From: Salminus brasiliensis
Taxonomy: Eukaryota > Chordata > Actinopteri > Characiformes > Bryconidae
Assembly: GCF_030463535.1 (NCBI RefSeq)
Contig: NC_132901.1
Span: forward strand, 7,486,740-7,550,739
DNA: 64,000 nt
Direction: 5' to 3'
Positions within the stretch are counted from its first letter, which is position 1; each line of letters opens with the position of its first letter. Position numbers and translations under genes: made by a program. Positions 46,818 through 60,457 of this stretch are shown here, in pieces. Under the pieces are notes generated by a model, which worked only from the letters and a program-made list of their open reading frames with translations, was not told where the DNA came from and searched no databases.

Positions 46818-49800
46818 ATGGCGAGTCCCAGTGAGGAGACGCGTTCAAACACACACTCGGAGCAGCAGCGCGAAGCTGGAGAAACGAGCCAGGAGCCCGC
46901 CGTCCAGGAGGCCCAGAAATGGATAGAGGTGCGTGACCACAGACATAACATCCTAGAACCGCGGAACAAGCAGCCTCCCACACTCCCGTGCATTGATATA
47001 TGTAACAGATAGAATTGTGTGTGGTGAACACAGACATGTACATGCAGAAATATTATCTCTGTGAAGTTTCATTTCAAAACATGTCCATCATGCAGCATCA
47101 TGTATACAGTTATCTTTGGCCAAATGACACGTTTTAATATAGTAATTTAGTAGAAATAATACACATACTCTGTAAAATAATAAACAAAACCTCATTCTGA
47201 CCTGTGCAAAAGTTTGGCCACCCTAAGCGTTACAAAGGCTTAGATTTGTTTTATTTTTCCTGATGCATGTCAACAATTGTAATTAAGACCTTATTGTAAT
47301 GATCTAACTCTTTAACATTTGGGCTTCTCTAATCAACTGTATAAAGATCTGGAAATTCAAGTCACTGATGCCCACAGGGGTAGGGGAGACTATAAGAAGT
47401 ATGTGGAACACCAAGACAACTGACTGAGATAACTGCTTCTTTGCTGGTAGGAAAGGCAAATCCTACCAGCAAATGAAAATTTAGCTGAGTCAAGGATGTG
47501 GTGCACACCGTTCTATTGTTCAGCGCTGCTTTTCATGCAAAAACCAAAGGAAGGAAACCTTTCCTGTGACTTCAGTTTCGCATGCCAGATGAGTATCAGT
47601 GCTGTGGACTGATAAAGTAAAAAGGCAGCAAATATGCATTTGGAGAAACTACATTTAATGGAGAGAACACATTGCCAACTGTGAAGCAGGGGGTTGCTGA
47701 ATTCTGAATGCTTTTAGGTTATGTTGCCTTTGGTGGTAATAGCAGTATTGCAGGGGGGAGGGAAGAAAGAATGGATTTTACAAAATATCAGAAAATCCTG
47801 GATGCAAATGTCAACCCATCTGTTAAAAGGCTGAACCTAAGAATTAGGGATCTCTAGAAGCAAAATACTTGTAGCTGCTACGAAAAGCGTCTGCCAAAGG
47901 GTGTTACCAGCTACCAGCCTCTGTAAGGGGTAAAAAAACTTTTGCACAGGCCATATTGATGATTTTTATGTTATGAAAGACAAAGTAAATGCACATGAGA
48001 AATTGCTGGAAATACTGTGTTATATCTTGCACTAAAATGCCTAAATGTCACAAACTGTTTTATATTTAATGACATGGCACATAATTCTTACCGGCTATAA
48101 ATATTGCACCATCACCTGTTGTGTGTGAGTGTGTGTGTGTGCGTGCGCGTGTTTTAAACGTCCCTTCCATTGTGGATGACGGTGCGTGTCAGCTTACAGC
48201 AACAGTGCTGGTATCACGTGCGCGGGATTCGCGGAGTTTGCGCCGTTATGAAGGCTCTGAGACAAATAGTTTGCGTCTTTATTCGCCTGGCGCTTGCAAA
48301 GTAAGTATCACTGAATATTTTGGACACGTGCTCCGTCAATCTCTCTAACAAAGAGTTTTGTTGGTGTCCAGACAGAAATATGACGCACTGGCGTTTATCT
48401 GTTTTCTCACCCGTATTCCGACAAACCCCGCCCGCTCGAGCTGGGTTACGGCGCAATGATTGTAAGTAGAAACTACAACCAACCATGACGCAGGGAGCGC
48501 GCTGACGTCAGCCAATCCTAATGCAGGAGTGTGAATGCGGGTGGGAAAGAAAACACGCCATGTGTCTCACGGACCCGCCCCCACCCTTTTTCCCGCGTGA
48601 TTCCCGTCGTCATGGCAGCGCGCAGGCGCAGGAGAAAAATCACACGTCTCTGATTCCCCTGTCGCCGTTTTCATCCCACAGCCTCACAAACTTCTCTACA
48701 TTTCGTTACCTACGATCACATGAATCGGTGTTATGAAGGCATCGCATCTCAGTTTGTGCACTACTCTTTCTATTGGCTTCTGAAATTATTTCCTGACCTA
48801 TTTTTGTTGCCTTCGTGCCGTGGGGTGGGCTTGAATTGATGGGCATGTGACGTCACTGCTCTAGATGCGAGTTGTGCTGTGTTGAGGGAGCTCTCCGTGT
48901 CAATATGAGTATTTAGCCTTTTACTGGAGACGAAATGTCCGTAAGACAAAGCATCTCTCTGTCTCTCCCTATCTCTCTCTATAACTAATGAGCTAACACT
49001 AGATACAATATAATCAGTGTAGTGGTAGATGGGGATTGTACACTAATGGTAATCTTATGGTAGTGGTAATTTCCACAACATTGGACATCCTTAGTGGATG
49101 ATGAGCTGATATGACTAGCTACCACCAGCTAGTTAGCTAGCATAGTTACTGCAGCACTCCCTCTGATCTGGCTGTCTCAATCACAGCCTTCACAACATGT
49201 TATGGCGCTGGTGTTTCATAGTAACACTACTTATGAAGTGTTGCATACGAGCAAAATTGTCCCCCATGGAATAAATAGATTCCTAGCTTTACATTTAAAA
49301 CATTTTACTGAATTGTTTGGATTGGTCTGCATATTTTCTCTGTGCTGCGATGCAGCATAAGGAGTACCCAAATTGTGGTTTTGGTTTTCAGATTCTCACA
49401 CCTGGAATGGTTAACAGAGTACTCGTGCACATCTCTAACAGTAGTCAGAAGAACTGACCCGTTAAGGCATAAATATAAACCTTTGTGTGTAGACTGTGGA
49501 CAACTACTCCATTGTGACACCTATAGTGCGCATACATATGTATATATTACCATGTACGCATGTATTTAGAAAACATAGTCAGTCATCTTCACATATAGTA
49601 CACAAATGTGTTGGATATTCTGTTCTTTCATCCAGGAGATTCTGCTTATGAATGTGTGTGTGTTTGTATGTGTGTGTGAGTTGACAGCAAAAACAACATG
49701 CCAGTCTGCCTCTAACCTGCTACAGGCTGCAGAAAGTAGAACAAATCAATTTTCTTTCAGTCCCTCTGTCCTTTACCCTAATTCTCTAATTTGCCACTAT

Positions 49801-49914
49801 GAGTCTACCAATCTCTATACCTCCTAACTGTCACGTCTCATGTACTTCTACCTGTATGCACTGAAAACTATTAAATATATTAAAAAATGCTGTAATGCTG
49901 TTCCAGGCAACCAT

Positions 49915-49949
<35 letters not shown>

Positions 49950-51265
49950 GTTATTAATATTATTATTATTATTGTCATATAACAACATATGTTTCAGTAA
50001 ATTTTAAACCTTTTCTTTTTATTTAAATGTAACCAGATACAGCTTTAAAATGATGAATTGGCAAGCTTGAAGATAAAAAGGAAGTAATCTATGGAAGTAG
50101 TCTATGCTATGTCCTCTATGCTATGAGAGGTATAACCTAGTTATCATGCATATTATATAACTTTGTATATCTATTTTTGCTGTTTGTACTTTTTTGGCAT
50201 AGTTTGAGGGAGCTGTTCTTTCCATTTAATGATGAATAGGCCAACAGAGATGTTCCAAAATGGCTTGGACTCAAATCTTTTAACATGAACTTCCATTGAG
50301 AATGAGTTTTTTCCTCTTCTGTGAACTGTTGGCAATTCTTGTACCACAAAGCATAGTTTTGCACTGATTCTTTTCCATGAAGCACTGTAGCCCTGTGCTC
50401 AAAAACAGTTAGTCCTGATTAGAGCCAGGTGTATTGGGATTGCACTCTCCAGGGTTGTAGGACCAGGTTTGGGCACCCCTGGCCTACATGACGTGTGTAT
50501 GTGTGTGTCTGTGTGTCTGTGTGTCTCTGTGTTTCTCTAGAGGTATGTCAGCAGTAAAGGCAGAAGCAGCTGTGATGGTGAGTGCTTCATAAATAGCCAG
50601 GCTGAAATAGCAAAGCACCCTGCTGCTTCCAAAGAGCTTTAACAGCATTAGAACACACACACACACACACACCCCTACACACACAGAACCATGGGGTGAC
50701 ATCCTGACACAGCGAAGGATGTATTGTTTCTTGGTGGGGATGGCACCATGAGTGCTCTGTCTCTCCTACTTAACACAAGACGTGGAATTGTGGGTGATTG
50801 AACAGATGACCTAATTTTAGCCCATAGGTTTGTGTGTGTGTGTGTAAATGGGTTTGTGGGACATTTTCTGGATAATTCTGAGATGAAAATTCCCACAGCA
50901 GCTGTCACTAGTCAGGAATGGACAGTACTGGCCTATCACTTTACAGAAACTCCTCGGTTCCTCTGCATCAGCCTATCATGTTACAGGAGGCCCAGCGTTT
51001 CTCTCCCTCAGCCTATCGTGTTTCAGAGTGTTTCTCACTCGCTGTTTCCATATCTCCAAAGTAGCTTGATGTTTGAAAACCACTGAGAGCTGATGTGGGG
51101 ACTAAGCGTAAGATATAGGTTCTAATGCACTTCAATTTGTGATCCATTTAGAGTGATCTAAAAGCCTCAGCCTGCTATATAGAACTGTAACGCACAACAT
51201 GTTTGTATGGGTTGTTTTTACATATTTTCAGGACAAAAATCTTTTAAATGTGTAAGACAACCAGA

Positions 51266-51328
<63 letters not shown>

Positions 51329-54300
51329 CTTATTTTTTTTTTTTTTCTTAACAAAAGCTAACTACGTTTGTTAATATAATTATTTTTCACAAGTCTTCTA
51401 CTTTGGACTAGAAGGACACATCTCCAGTTGATATATGGAGGTAGAAGATGATGTGGTGGGTGGTTGTAATAACTTCATGGGACACAAAAGGCACAGATAG
51501 AAATTTATAGGACATTAAACTGGAATAAAAAAAAAAGAAAAAATAACCAATTTCCCCAAAACCAAAACATTATAGTTATTAGAGTTATAAAATAAGTGAC
51601 ATTTAGGAGGAGGACCTGAAGCTTCTCCTCCGAAGCATCCCCATAACCCTAAATAATTGTAACACTAGTTGCAACATTCTGCTAAATTGATTCAAATGCA
51701 GTTAATTCTATAGAGTACTACACTGTTTTGATGAGACAACATATACACAGAAATATCTGTATCAAAATGAATTTGATTCTTGAAAAGAAACCCAAATATC
51801 ATAAAATTTCATTTTCATTACATCTATAGCACACTTTTTTATGTAAAAACAAATGAAATATGTTTAGTGTGTCTTATAGATAGATGTAAATATATCACAA
51901 AATAGAATTTTGCATTTTTCTTTTATATAAAGTAATAAGTATTTGATCAAAATAGCATTCAGTACCAACAAGAAACGTTCACTCATTTACAACAGTTTTC
52001 TACGCAGTCTACGCAGTTTCTCTGCAAAAAAAGAAATCCAGTAGGAACACATGCAAGTTTTTACAAAGCAGCTTTTACATTCGGACTGTATGAAGTTCTT
52101 GCTGTGAGCGGTTTACTTGCTTCAAACCAGTGCTCTTTTATAGCCTTCAAGAGGGTGAATAAAATAATAATGTTGGGATTTAAACTAACAGCTCAGTGAT
52201 CAAAAACACCTATGATAGAAAAGGTAATTTGTTCTATCATAAAAAAAATTAATGATGTAGCTGTAGAAATGCCAGACGACCAGGAGCGTGTTCTCTTTAA
52301 ATCTTGTTACACTGCCCAACATTGTATTAAAACAAATGTGTTTGTGTGTGAGAAAAAACTAAAAGTTGATCTGTACATTTTAGTACAGATGGTGTCATGG
52401 TTATATGGCAACATACAGCCAGCTGCCTCTACTCACTCACCCACACACACATGCACACACACACACAGATTAAAGCACACAGCTGTTGCAGTGGGAAATG
52501 TTAGAAAGACACAGCACAAAGCTGAAATGGCATTGCGGATCCATATGTGACAGTGGATCTGTTGTTAACATAAAAGAGTTCAAGTAAGTCCATTAACATA
52601 AAGTATGCTACTGATTTTAGTCGCTGTTCAGGTTATCCTATTTTTCTCATGTACACAGGCCTACATTAAAATAGGCGTTTATAGTCTTTATGCATGGGTT
52701 AGCTGTCTGTATGTGTTAATAGGTCAGGGGTGGGTTCCTGCACAGTTTTGTGTTTCTTCTGCTCAAGCACACCTAATTATTCAACTCACCTGTTAATTGG
52801 CAGGTTTAGTAGGTCTGTCTAAGCAGGGAAATCCGCAAACTATGCTGGGCAATAGCCCACCCCTGTGCTAGATGGTGGTATTCTGAGTGCAGAATACTAC
52901 AAAATAAAATATGACACACATCATTTGTGTTAGCCCATTTATCTGAGTGTCTGAGCCAAGAATGTTTTAGCAACTTTCCATCAACCACCTCCCAATATCA
53001 GATGCAGTCTGAGGTCCAGATTGTTCATAAGACAGTAATATGGGAGAAACAATGCAACACACCACAACTAATCCCAGTCACTTTCAGTGAGAACCATCAG
53101 TTCTTCTAGATTCAGACTCGCACTGCACACAAATTCTTTTCATTATCCTGATTATCAGAGCAGCTCAGTCTCTGTCTAGCTTCCCTTAGTGTCACACTTG
53201 AGCAAGTGATAACATGGTTAATAATTTTTTTACATAATTTTAAAAACATTGTCTTGCTTGTTCTCATCTTCATCCACTTCCTTTCCTTGTCCTACTTCCT
53301 CTCACATGCCCTTTTATCTGGACCTTCATTCATTTTAGGTTTTCATTTTACCAGAAACTATTGGTATGTGATTAAGCAGTTTATGCATATCAGAAACTCG
53401 GAAATTCGGAAACGGATGAAAATGTTTGGGGAACGTTTGATTGAATAGGGCTTGACTTCCTCTCTCTACACTCATGGGCTGGTTATGTGATCTGGGTCAT
53501 CTGGCACTAATAATTTAATTTGGCTTCTTTTTCTTTTAATTTGCACTTGAGGTAATTGTGCTTCTTTTATGATGCCATAAAAGAATACAGAGTAATCCTC
53601 CAGATCTGGGACTGTAGATCAGTGTTTCTCAAATCCAATTCTGAAGATCAAGAATGGCAGAAAACTGAGTTGCAGTTGTGTGCCTTCCTTTTGCTAACAA
53701 GGAGTGTACTTGATGATTAGCTAATAATGCAAATCTTGTGTGTTTAGACAATCTTCATTAATGTGTTAAATTATGCCGTGCTAAGGAGAGGGAGAGAGAC
53801 AGAAGTCTAAATGTAAATGGTTTACTTTTAAAAATGCACCAAAAGCCTGGAGGAGATGTTATGTCCTTGAGCTTAAACGTTTGGCTGAAACTCATTTGGT
53901 TTTCTAGCACACTGAAAGAGAGAGGGAGAGGAACAGGGCTCCTGTTGAGAGGGGGCGAGAATGTGCAGAAAGGGAAAAAGAAAGAGGAGCAGTGTTGGGT
54001 AATTTGTCGGTGACAGGGGGCTTCCACATACTTTTGGAGTACACTGTTCCAGACGTGTTTCCTGGCAACTTCTGTGTGTGAGTGTGTATGTGTGTGTGAG
54101 TGTGTGTGTGGGGGAAGAGGAATGGCCACAGTACCTCTTCAAGGCCTGTTAAACAAAGATGTGTTGTGTTGTCCTGGAAAGATCCACTTCACAGATATTC
54201 TTTAAGGGACTGTAAACTTGATTGTAGATATTTAAACTATATTACAGATGTGTGATGGCCATTGTTATGGTCATTAAACAAAGTTAGTATAAATGGCATA

Positions 54301-57300
54301 GTGGCATAAACAACCACTCTGTAGCAGCAGACTGGATTTAAAACAGTGTGAGAGAGAGTAAATTAGGGAGGTGACGTTACATTTAAACAGGCAGGACTAT
54401 AGTAACCATGGTGATGAGTGTCCGTGATAGAGTAAGAATCAGGTCAAACATGCAAATATTGTTAACATTTGCTACAGTACAGTACTGTGGCAAAGTGGCT
54501 ATGATAAGAAACATTTGCGGATGCTGTCACACAGAAACCTGTTTTCTCCATTTTTGCAGTGTTTCACTTTTTGACATACATTGAATGTGGCAATTGTTCT
54601 TTACATTATGTCTTCATGTGTTGGTTAAGACTAGTCAACAAACTATGTTGAACATGCAGAAGGAAGAAAGAGAATGTATACTAAAATAGCTCAGTTTTGC
54701 TTATGTAAAATTGAATTACAGTTAAATTAAGAAGAATTACTAAAATGTTATCTCGTTTGCTTGCAGTTATTAAGCCAGGCAAACTACAGAGAGTTTGGTT
54801 TGTGAATGATGGCTTAATGTCTTCCGATAAAAATAGTTATTTTTGGTTTAAATGAGAAGTGTTGTGAAAGTAAACCACTGCTTTCCAGCATTCCATCTGT
54901 GTAACATGGTGGTGGTAGTATCATGGTTTAGACCTGTTGCATGTGGGCCACGATAGCTTGCCATAATTGATGGAACAATGGATTCCATTTTCCAATGATA
55001 CCAGCAGATTCTAAGGAAAAATGGACATCTGTCCATGTGCTACTAAACTGTTGTTCTACCAAACAATGGTTAAAGAAGAATAAAGTTATGCAGGACTAAT
55101 CAACAGAAATGTTTAGTTGCAGTTATTGCCACACAAGGGATCACACCAGATAGAAGGAATGTAACATTGGATCATCTTCCTCAATAAATCAAATAAAATT
55201 TGTTTGTATAGCGCTATTTACAACTGCTGTAATATAAATACTGCAAATAAATGACCAAGCCTCATTTTGTATCAATTGATTGATTTGGTTCCCTTTATCT
55301 ACTTTTAGGACTTTTAAGGCCTTTTTAGGTCACATTTATGTAGTAGTATACATTCATAAGGGGTTCACAAACTTTCAAGTACCACTGTACACTCAACTAG
55401 CACTTCCAGCTCCTCTGCAAAGGAGATTTTCTTACAGGAAAATTGAAGGAAGAATGTTTTGCTTGTGCAGAGAATATTACAAGCATGTGGGAATTTGGAG
55501 AATTTAGAAAGAGAGATCTTGCAAGGGGATTACACACACACGCACACATAAACTGAAACACTAACTTCTGTTTATTTGACTCCCACGTTTGGCATACAGT
55601 AAAATATGTGACCACTTTTCTTTCCACTTTCTTTATAAATTGTTTTTTCTCACAACAGTGTTTGCCCTGTCAAGACAGTTAACATAACTCAAAATTAAAA
55701 TGAAAAGTATGAGTTTGGTGACAAATAAACATGCACATTTCTGCTTATTCAAAGTGTTATCGATAACCAAGACATGTCTGGCATCTGGTTGCTTTTTTAT
55801 TTTTGCACTGGAAGCTTATATCCCACTACTTACACTTTGAACATTGAAGTAATCCCACACAGCTTATGTGCTACAACCCAACAAGGCAGTTTTGGCCATC
55901 TGGTATCTGTGTTTTTACCACAGTAAATTGGACATAGTTAGACATTACGCAGTGCACAGGTTGCTGTAGTAATGTATTCATTCAAATTGTGTGGACAGAC
56001 TGTTGGCATTCATCACTGCATTATCTTTGTATGATCTAAAGTGCTTACTTATAAACTTGTCCTACTTGTACAACTATCTCTTCAATCATAGTTTCATTGT
56101 TTAGTTCCCTTCCTCATGGCTTCTGGAAAGCTGTCTTGTAACAATGTCAGGATGTGAAAAGTTATATGAATTAAACTCAATTGAAGTTATATCAAAGTGT
56201 AACTAAAAAAAGTAGATTTTAAATGCATGTTGAATACAGTCATATATAGTTAGGACACCCCATGAAAACTTTTGACAACAAGATGGAGGTAATGTAAAAT
56301 CAGAAATGCAATTTTCTTGTGAGGAAAATGTTAGGACACCCCATGTCCTAATAACTGGTATTTCCTTCTTTGTCTGAAATAACTTCATTTAGATATTTCC
56401 TATAAGGATGATAACATCAACTTTTTTTGCCACTCTTTCATGCAGAATTCTTTCAGCTGTATGACGTTTCAGCTTCAGTTTTTAGACAGATGCAAAACAA
56501 AATACAACAAAGAATTGTGGATAGTGGATTCGGTGTTGGAGAGCTCTCCACGTCTTACTTTACAAAAATAGAACCCAAACCATGACACTTCCACCTTTAT
56601 GCTTCACAGTTGGCATTGGTTCTTGTGCTTAAATGCTGTGTCTGGTTTACACCAAACATGTCCTCTGCTCCTATGTTCACATAAATCAATGTTGGATTCA
56701 TTTCTTTTAAAATCTCTTTCCGTACTCATTTGCATCTACAACCCGAGAACCATGGTAATAACACTCACTTTACCAATCATGCAAACCAAACTAAATGTCA
56801 AAAAAAAGACAGGCTCCTTAGAAATCTCCTCTAATGATGTTCTAATCATCAGCAGCTAATGTGGTGCACCTGATTCTCATTAGCATGATTTTGATGATAA
56901 ACCATTGTTTACAGAAAATAAAATTGAAATTTAGTTAGTGTGCTTTTTATGTGAGAAAGTAAAATCATATCTTATCTGGTTACGCTATGGACACATTTTA
57001 ATGACCGGTGTAAATTGAGTCCAGACATAAAACATATGTGAATGGAAGGTAAACAGGCCCCTTGTTGATGAAAGAGCTTAAAGCAGAATGGCCAGAGTAT
57101 TTCAATTTAATATAAAGGCTATGGAAATGCACAACACGTTGGTGGATGGGCTGCAACAGAGGAAGACCACGTTGGGTTCCACTTCTGTCAGGCAAGAACA
57201 GATGGAAGGGTCAAATTTTTGGTGAACCCATGGACCCAACTGCCTTGTGTAAACAATCCAGGCTGGTGAAGGTTGTGTAATGGTGTGGGAAGGTTGTGTA

Positions 57301-60300
57301 ATGGTGTATTTTAAAAGTTGAATGTGTGCTATATGTAAATTAGTGTTCTCTCTCTTGTAACCTTCTGAATTAAATTCCATTTAATTCCGTTAAAACTGTA
57401 TACGCCATTTCATTTCTTTAAAGAAGTCATCTTAACATCTTACCACTCATGGCTGTGGGTCACTGAGGGTTTTAATAAAGCAGTCTTATCCATCGATTTC
57501 TCAGAAATGAAGGATGCATGTCTCAGTGACGTAATGGCCAAGAAATGCAGCCTAGGCTTTAGGACGCAGCTGTTCAGTATGTGTCATTTCGTACATCCAT
57601 TACTAGACAGCACAGTGTTCTCGCTGCTATGCAGTAAGTTAAGACTGCAGTCTTATGTAATTAAAATGTATTCAAAATACACACGTACATACATTCTATG
57701 TAAAGAACAAAGTGTTTTTGCAAGAAGATTACAGAAATGTATTCCCTCACCAACCCCCCAGCCCCCCCCAAACCATACCCCCCCCCCATGCACTGTTACA
57801 CCCACAAATGCACAGGCACAAGGTTTGTGTAACTGACTCACAGTCTTTTTGTCGGGTCTAAAATTAGTGGGAGCACAGCTGCCTAGCTTTTTTAAGTGTG
57901 GGTGCGCTGAGGGTCACACTCTGACATTGACAGTCCTCGCCAACCAGAGGTTCCTGTTCATAGTTCATGTGTTAACTGTCTTACTCTGCTCATTTTCAGT
58001 GTTTCTGCAGAAATTATCCACACCTCCAGGTCTTAGGCGTTTAGGCATTTTCTGCTTCTCACTATACGAAAAGTCATCCCACGCACGTTCAATGATGTTG
58101 AGGTCTGGTCTCTGGGGTGGTCAGTGCATTATTCTGAGCTTCTTTTGCGGCACATGAAAGTGTTTTTCCTTGAGTTGAAAGTATCATCACAATGATGTTA
58201 TATTGCATAAAATACAATTGTATTTGATTCACATGATTAATATGTGTTTCTTCACACCCTAAGTAGTGGGCCTTTACTGACATATCTACAGATCCGCATA
58301 TGGTCATTTCTAGCCTGTAGTCTGTGATTGCATGAACAGGCCACTTTTGTCTTTGTCTTTCATTGCATTGTCCGACCTTTTTCTTTCATGCCCTCTGACT
58401 ATTCATCCTTTCACTGGCCTGCACTTAAACAGTGAGGCTAAATCCAGGTGCCATATATATCTGCAGTTTGTCTGTTTGACATAGTCAGATGGCCTATTTT
58501 CAGAAGTATTTTAAGACACTAAGTCTGCAGAGATGCTCTCACTCCTCCTTCTCCCTCGCTAGTCCTGCCCGTTGGTCCTGAGGCTGTTGCTAAGGTGATT
58601 ATGGGCGGAAATAGCTCTGATCAAGTGCTATTTCCGTCATGTGTTGTGGCTGAGGCGCTTAGTGATGACATCATGGAGCTATCCAGTAGAATAATTGTGA
58701 CTGTGTAGACGGTCTTAGACCCTGACAGTACACAGAAAGATTCCTCAATTTAGCAGAGTAAGAAGCAGATTGTTGTAATCATGGTGTTTTTATCTCCAAG
58801 TGTGCATAGCTATCCATCTTTTCTGCCAATAGACTTCATGCTTCAAAAAGACTGCAACTACAGTTTTAGATCTGAGAATTGTTTGATGAAAATCTAATGT
58901 AGGCCTAAACTGATCAGCCAAGACAGGTTTGGTAGAAATTTGTTTCTTTAATTTTGTGCTAGACAAAGATATCCAAGCAGACAGTGCTTGTAGATGGCTG
59001 CTACTGCTGGTAAAAGGTTTTTCACATAAGCAGGCCTGAGCCGAATAGGATGTCCTATACCCAATTTCATGCACACTGTAGCATTTAAACATGATATTGT
59101 TGATGCTTTGGGTAAAGCTGCTTTCACACTGAATGCGGAAAATACATAATGTGTCATAAATAATAATAAATAATGTGATTTCACATTCAGTGTGAAAGCA
59201 GCTTTACCCCAAGGCATTCTTTTCAAAAAATAAGTTTGGATGATATTTCGATTTAATTGATAATAACTTTCAGTTTTTCAGTGTCATAAATAACACAATT
59301 AATGCTAGTTTTAAAGTAGCAAGGATTTATATTCCTTGCTCCTGGACAAGCTAAGAGTATGTTGCACAGAAGTCACATAGTGCAGCATGCTAAGCCCAGA
59401 GTAGCGACTGCTATTCTCCCTATTACAAGTCAGTGGTGCATCATAGTGATTTCGAAGCTGTAATGTAAAGATAAAAATGCTACATACTACTGCTTTAAGC
59501 CGGAATACCTCTTTAACAGCTGGACATGGTTTGGCTCAAGGGTGATGATTTAGATGAGTTATGATTTAGAGTGCAGTTTATGCAATGATGACTGTTTTGG
59601 CATAGGCTTCTGTGCCAGACTCCTTAAATACTAGAAAAACTACCAACATCATTAGTTTTAAGCACAAAACATGTCTAGGCAAATAGACTACATTTGAAGT
59701 GTGAATAAAGTTAAAAATTTCATCAACAAATTCAATTTCATCAAACATCAAACTATTTCTTTAAAAGGTCTTTCTTCACCTCCTGATTCCAGTGGGTGGT
59801 TACATGCATGTGTGTGTTGGATTGGTAGCAGCAGCTGTGTGAGCTTCGCTTGGCGGCAATGATGACTGCTTGTCTGCCACCAGAACTTTTATTTGGTTCT
59901 TCCTGAAAGTGTCACCATTAATTATGTCCCTCTCTTCCCCCCCCCCTCTCTCTTTCTCTCTCTTTCCGTACTATTCTATTTTCCGGCATCTTTCTCTTTC
60001 TCATATTTCTTCACTCATTCTCTATCTCTGTTTCTTGCTCTAGTGTGTTTGCTGTCATTTTCCTGTCCTGGAAATGTTCAGTAATATTCATTATTCAAAT
60101 GCTGTGTGTATGTGTTAGATGGAATTTTGAAATGCCAAAGGGTTATTTCTGACCCCGTGACCTGCAAAAACCGCTTAGTTCTAATCCAGACGGTGTTGTG
60201 TTCGTGTATCACATTGTGTCTGTGCATCGTACAGATTGTACTGTACAACAAATTCTGCAAGAGAATTAACAAGGCTTAATAGAAAAGGCAGTGTGTGTGT

Positions 60301-60396
60301 GTCTGGAAATGTGTGTAAAAATGTGTGTATGTGTATTCATGAGACTAATTTCAGTCTTACCCTTGGTCTACCTCCAATGCATTCATTCCAGACCTC

Positions 60397-60457
<61 letters not shown>

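Noticed and set aside
46687..47043. 118-codon minus-strand open frame over limch1 exon 1
   Set aside because: Antisense shadow of the GC-rich first exon and promoter; no homology recognised.
48248..48300. Alternative coding first exon of limch1
   Set aside because: Splicing from 48301 to exon 2 at 63426 would put exon 2 out of frame, so it was not called coding; only a possible non-coding exon is noted.
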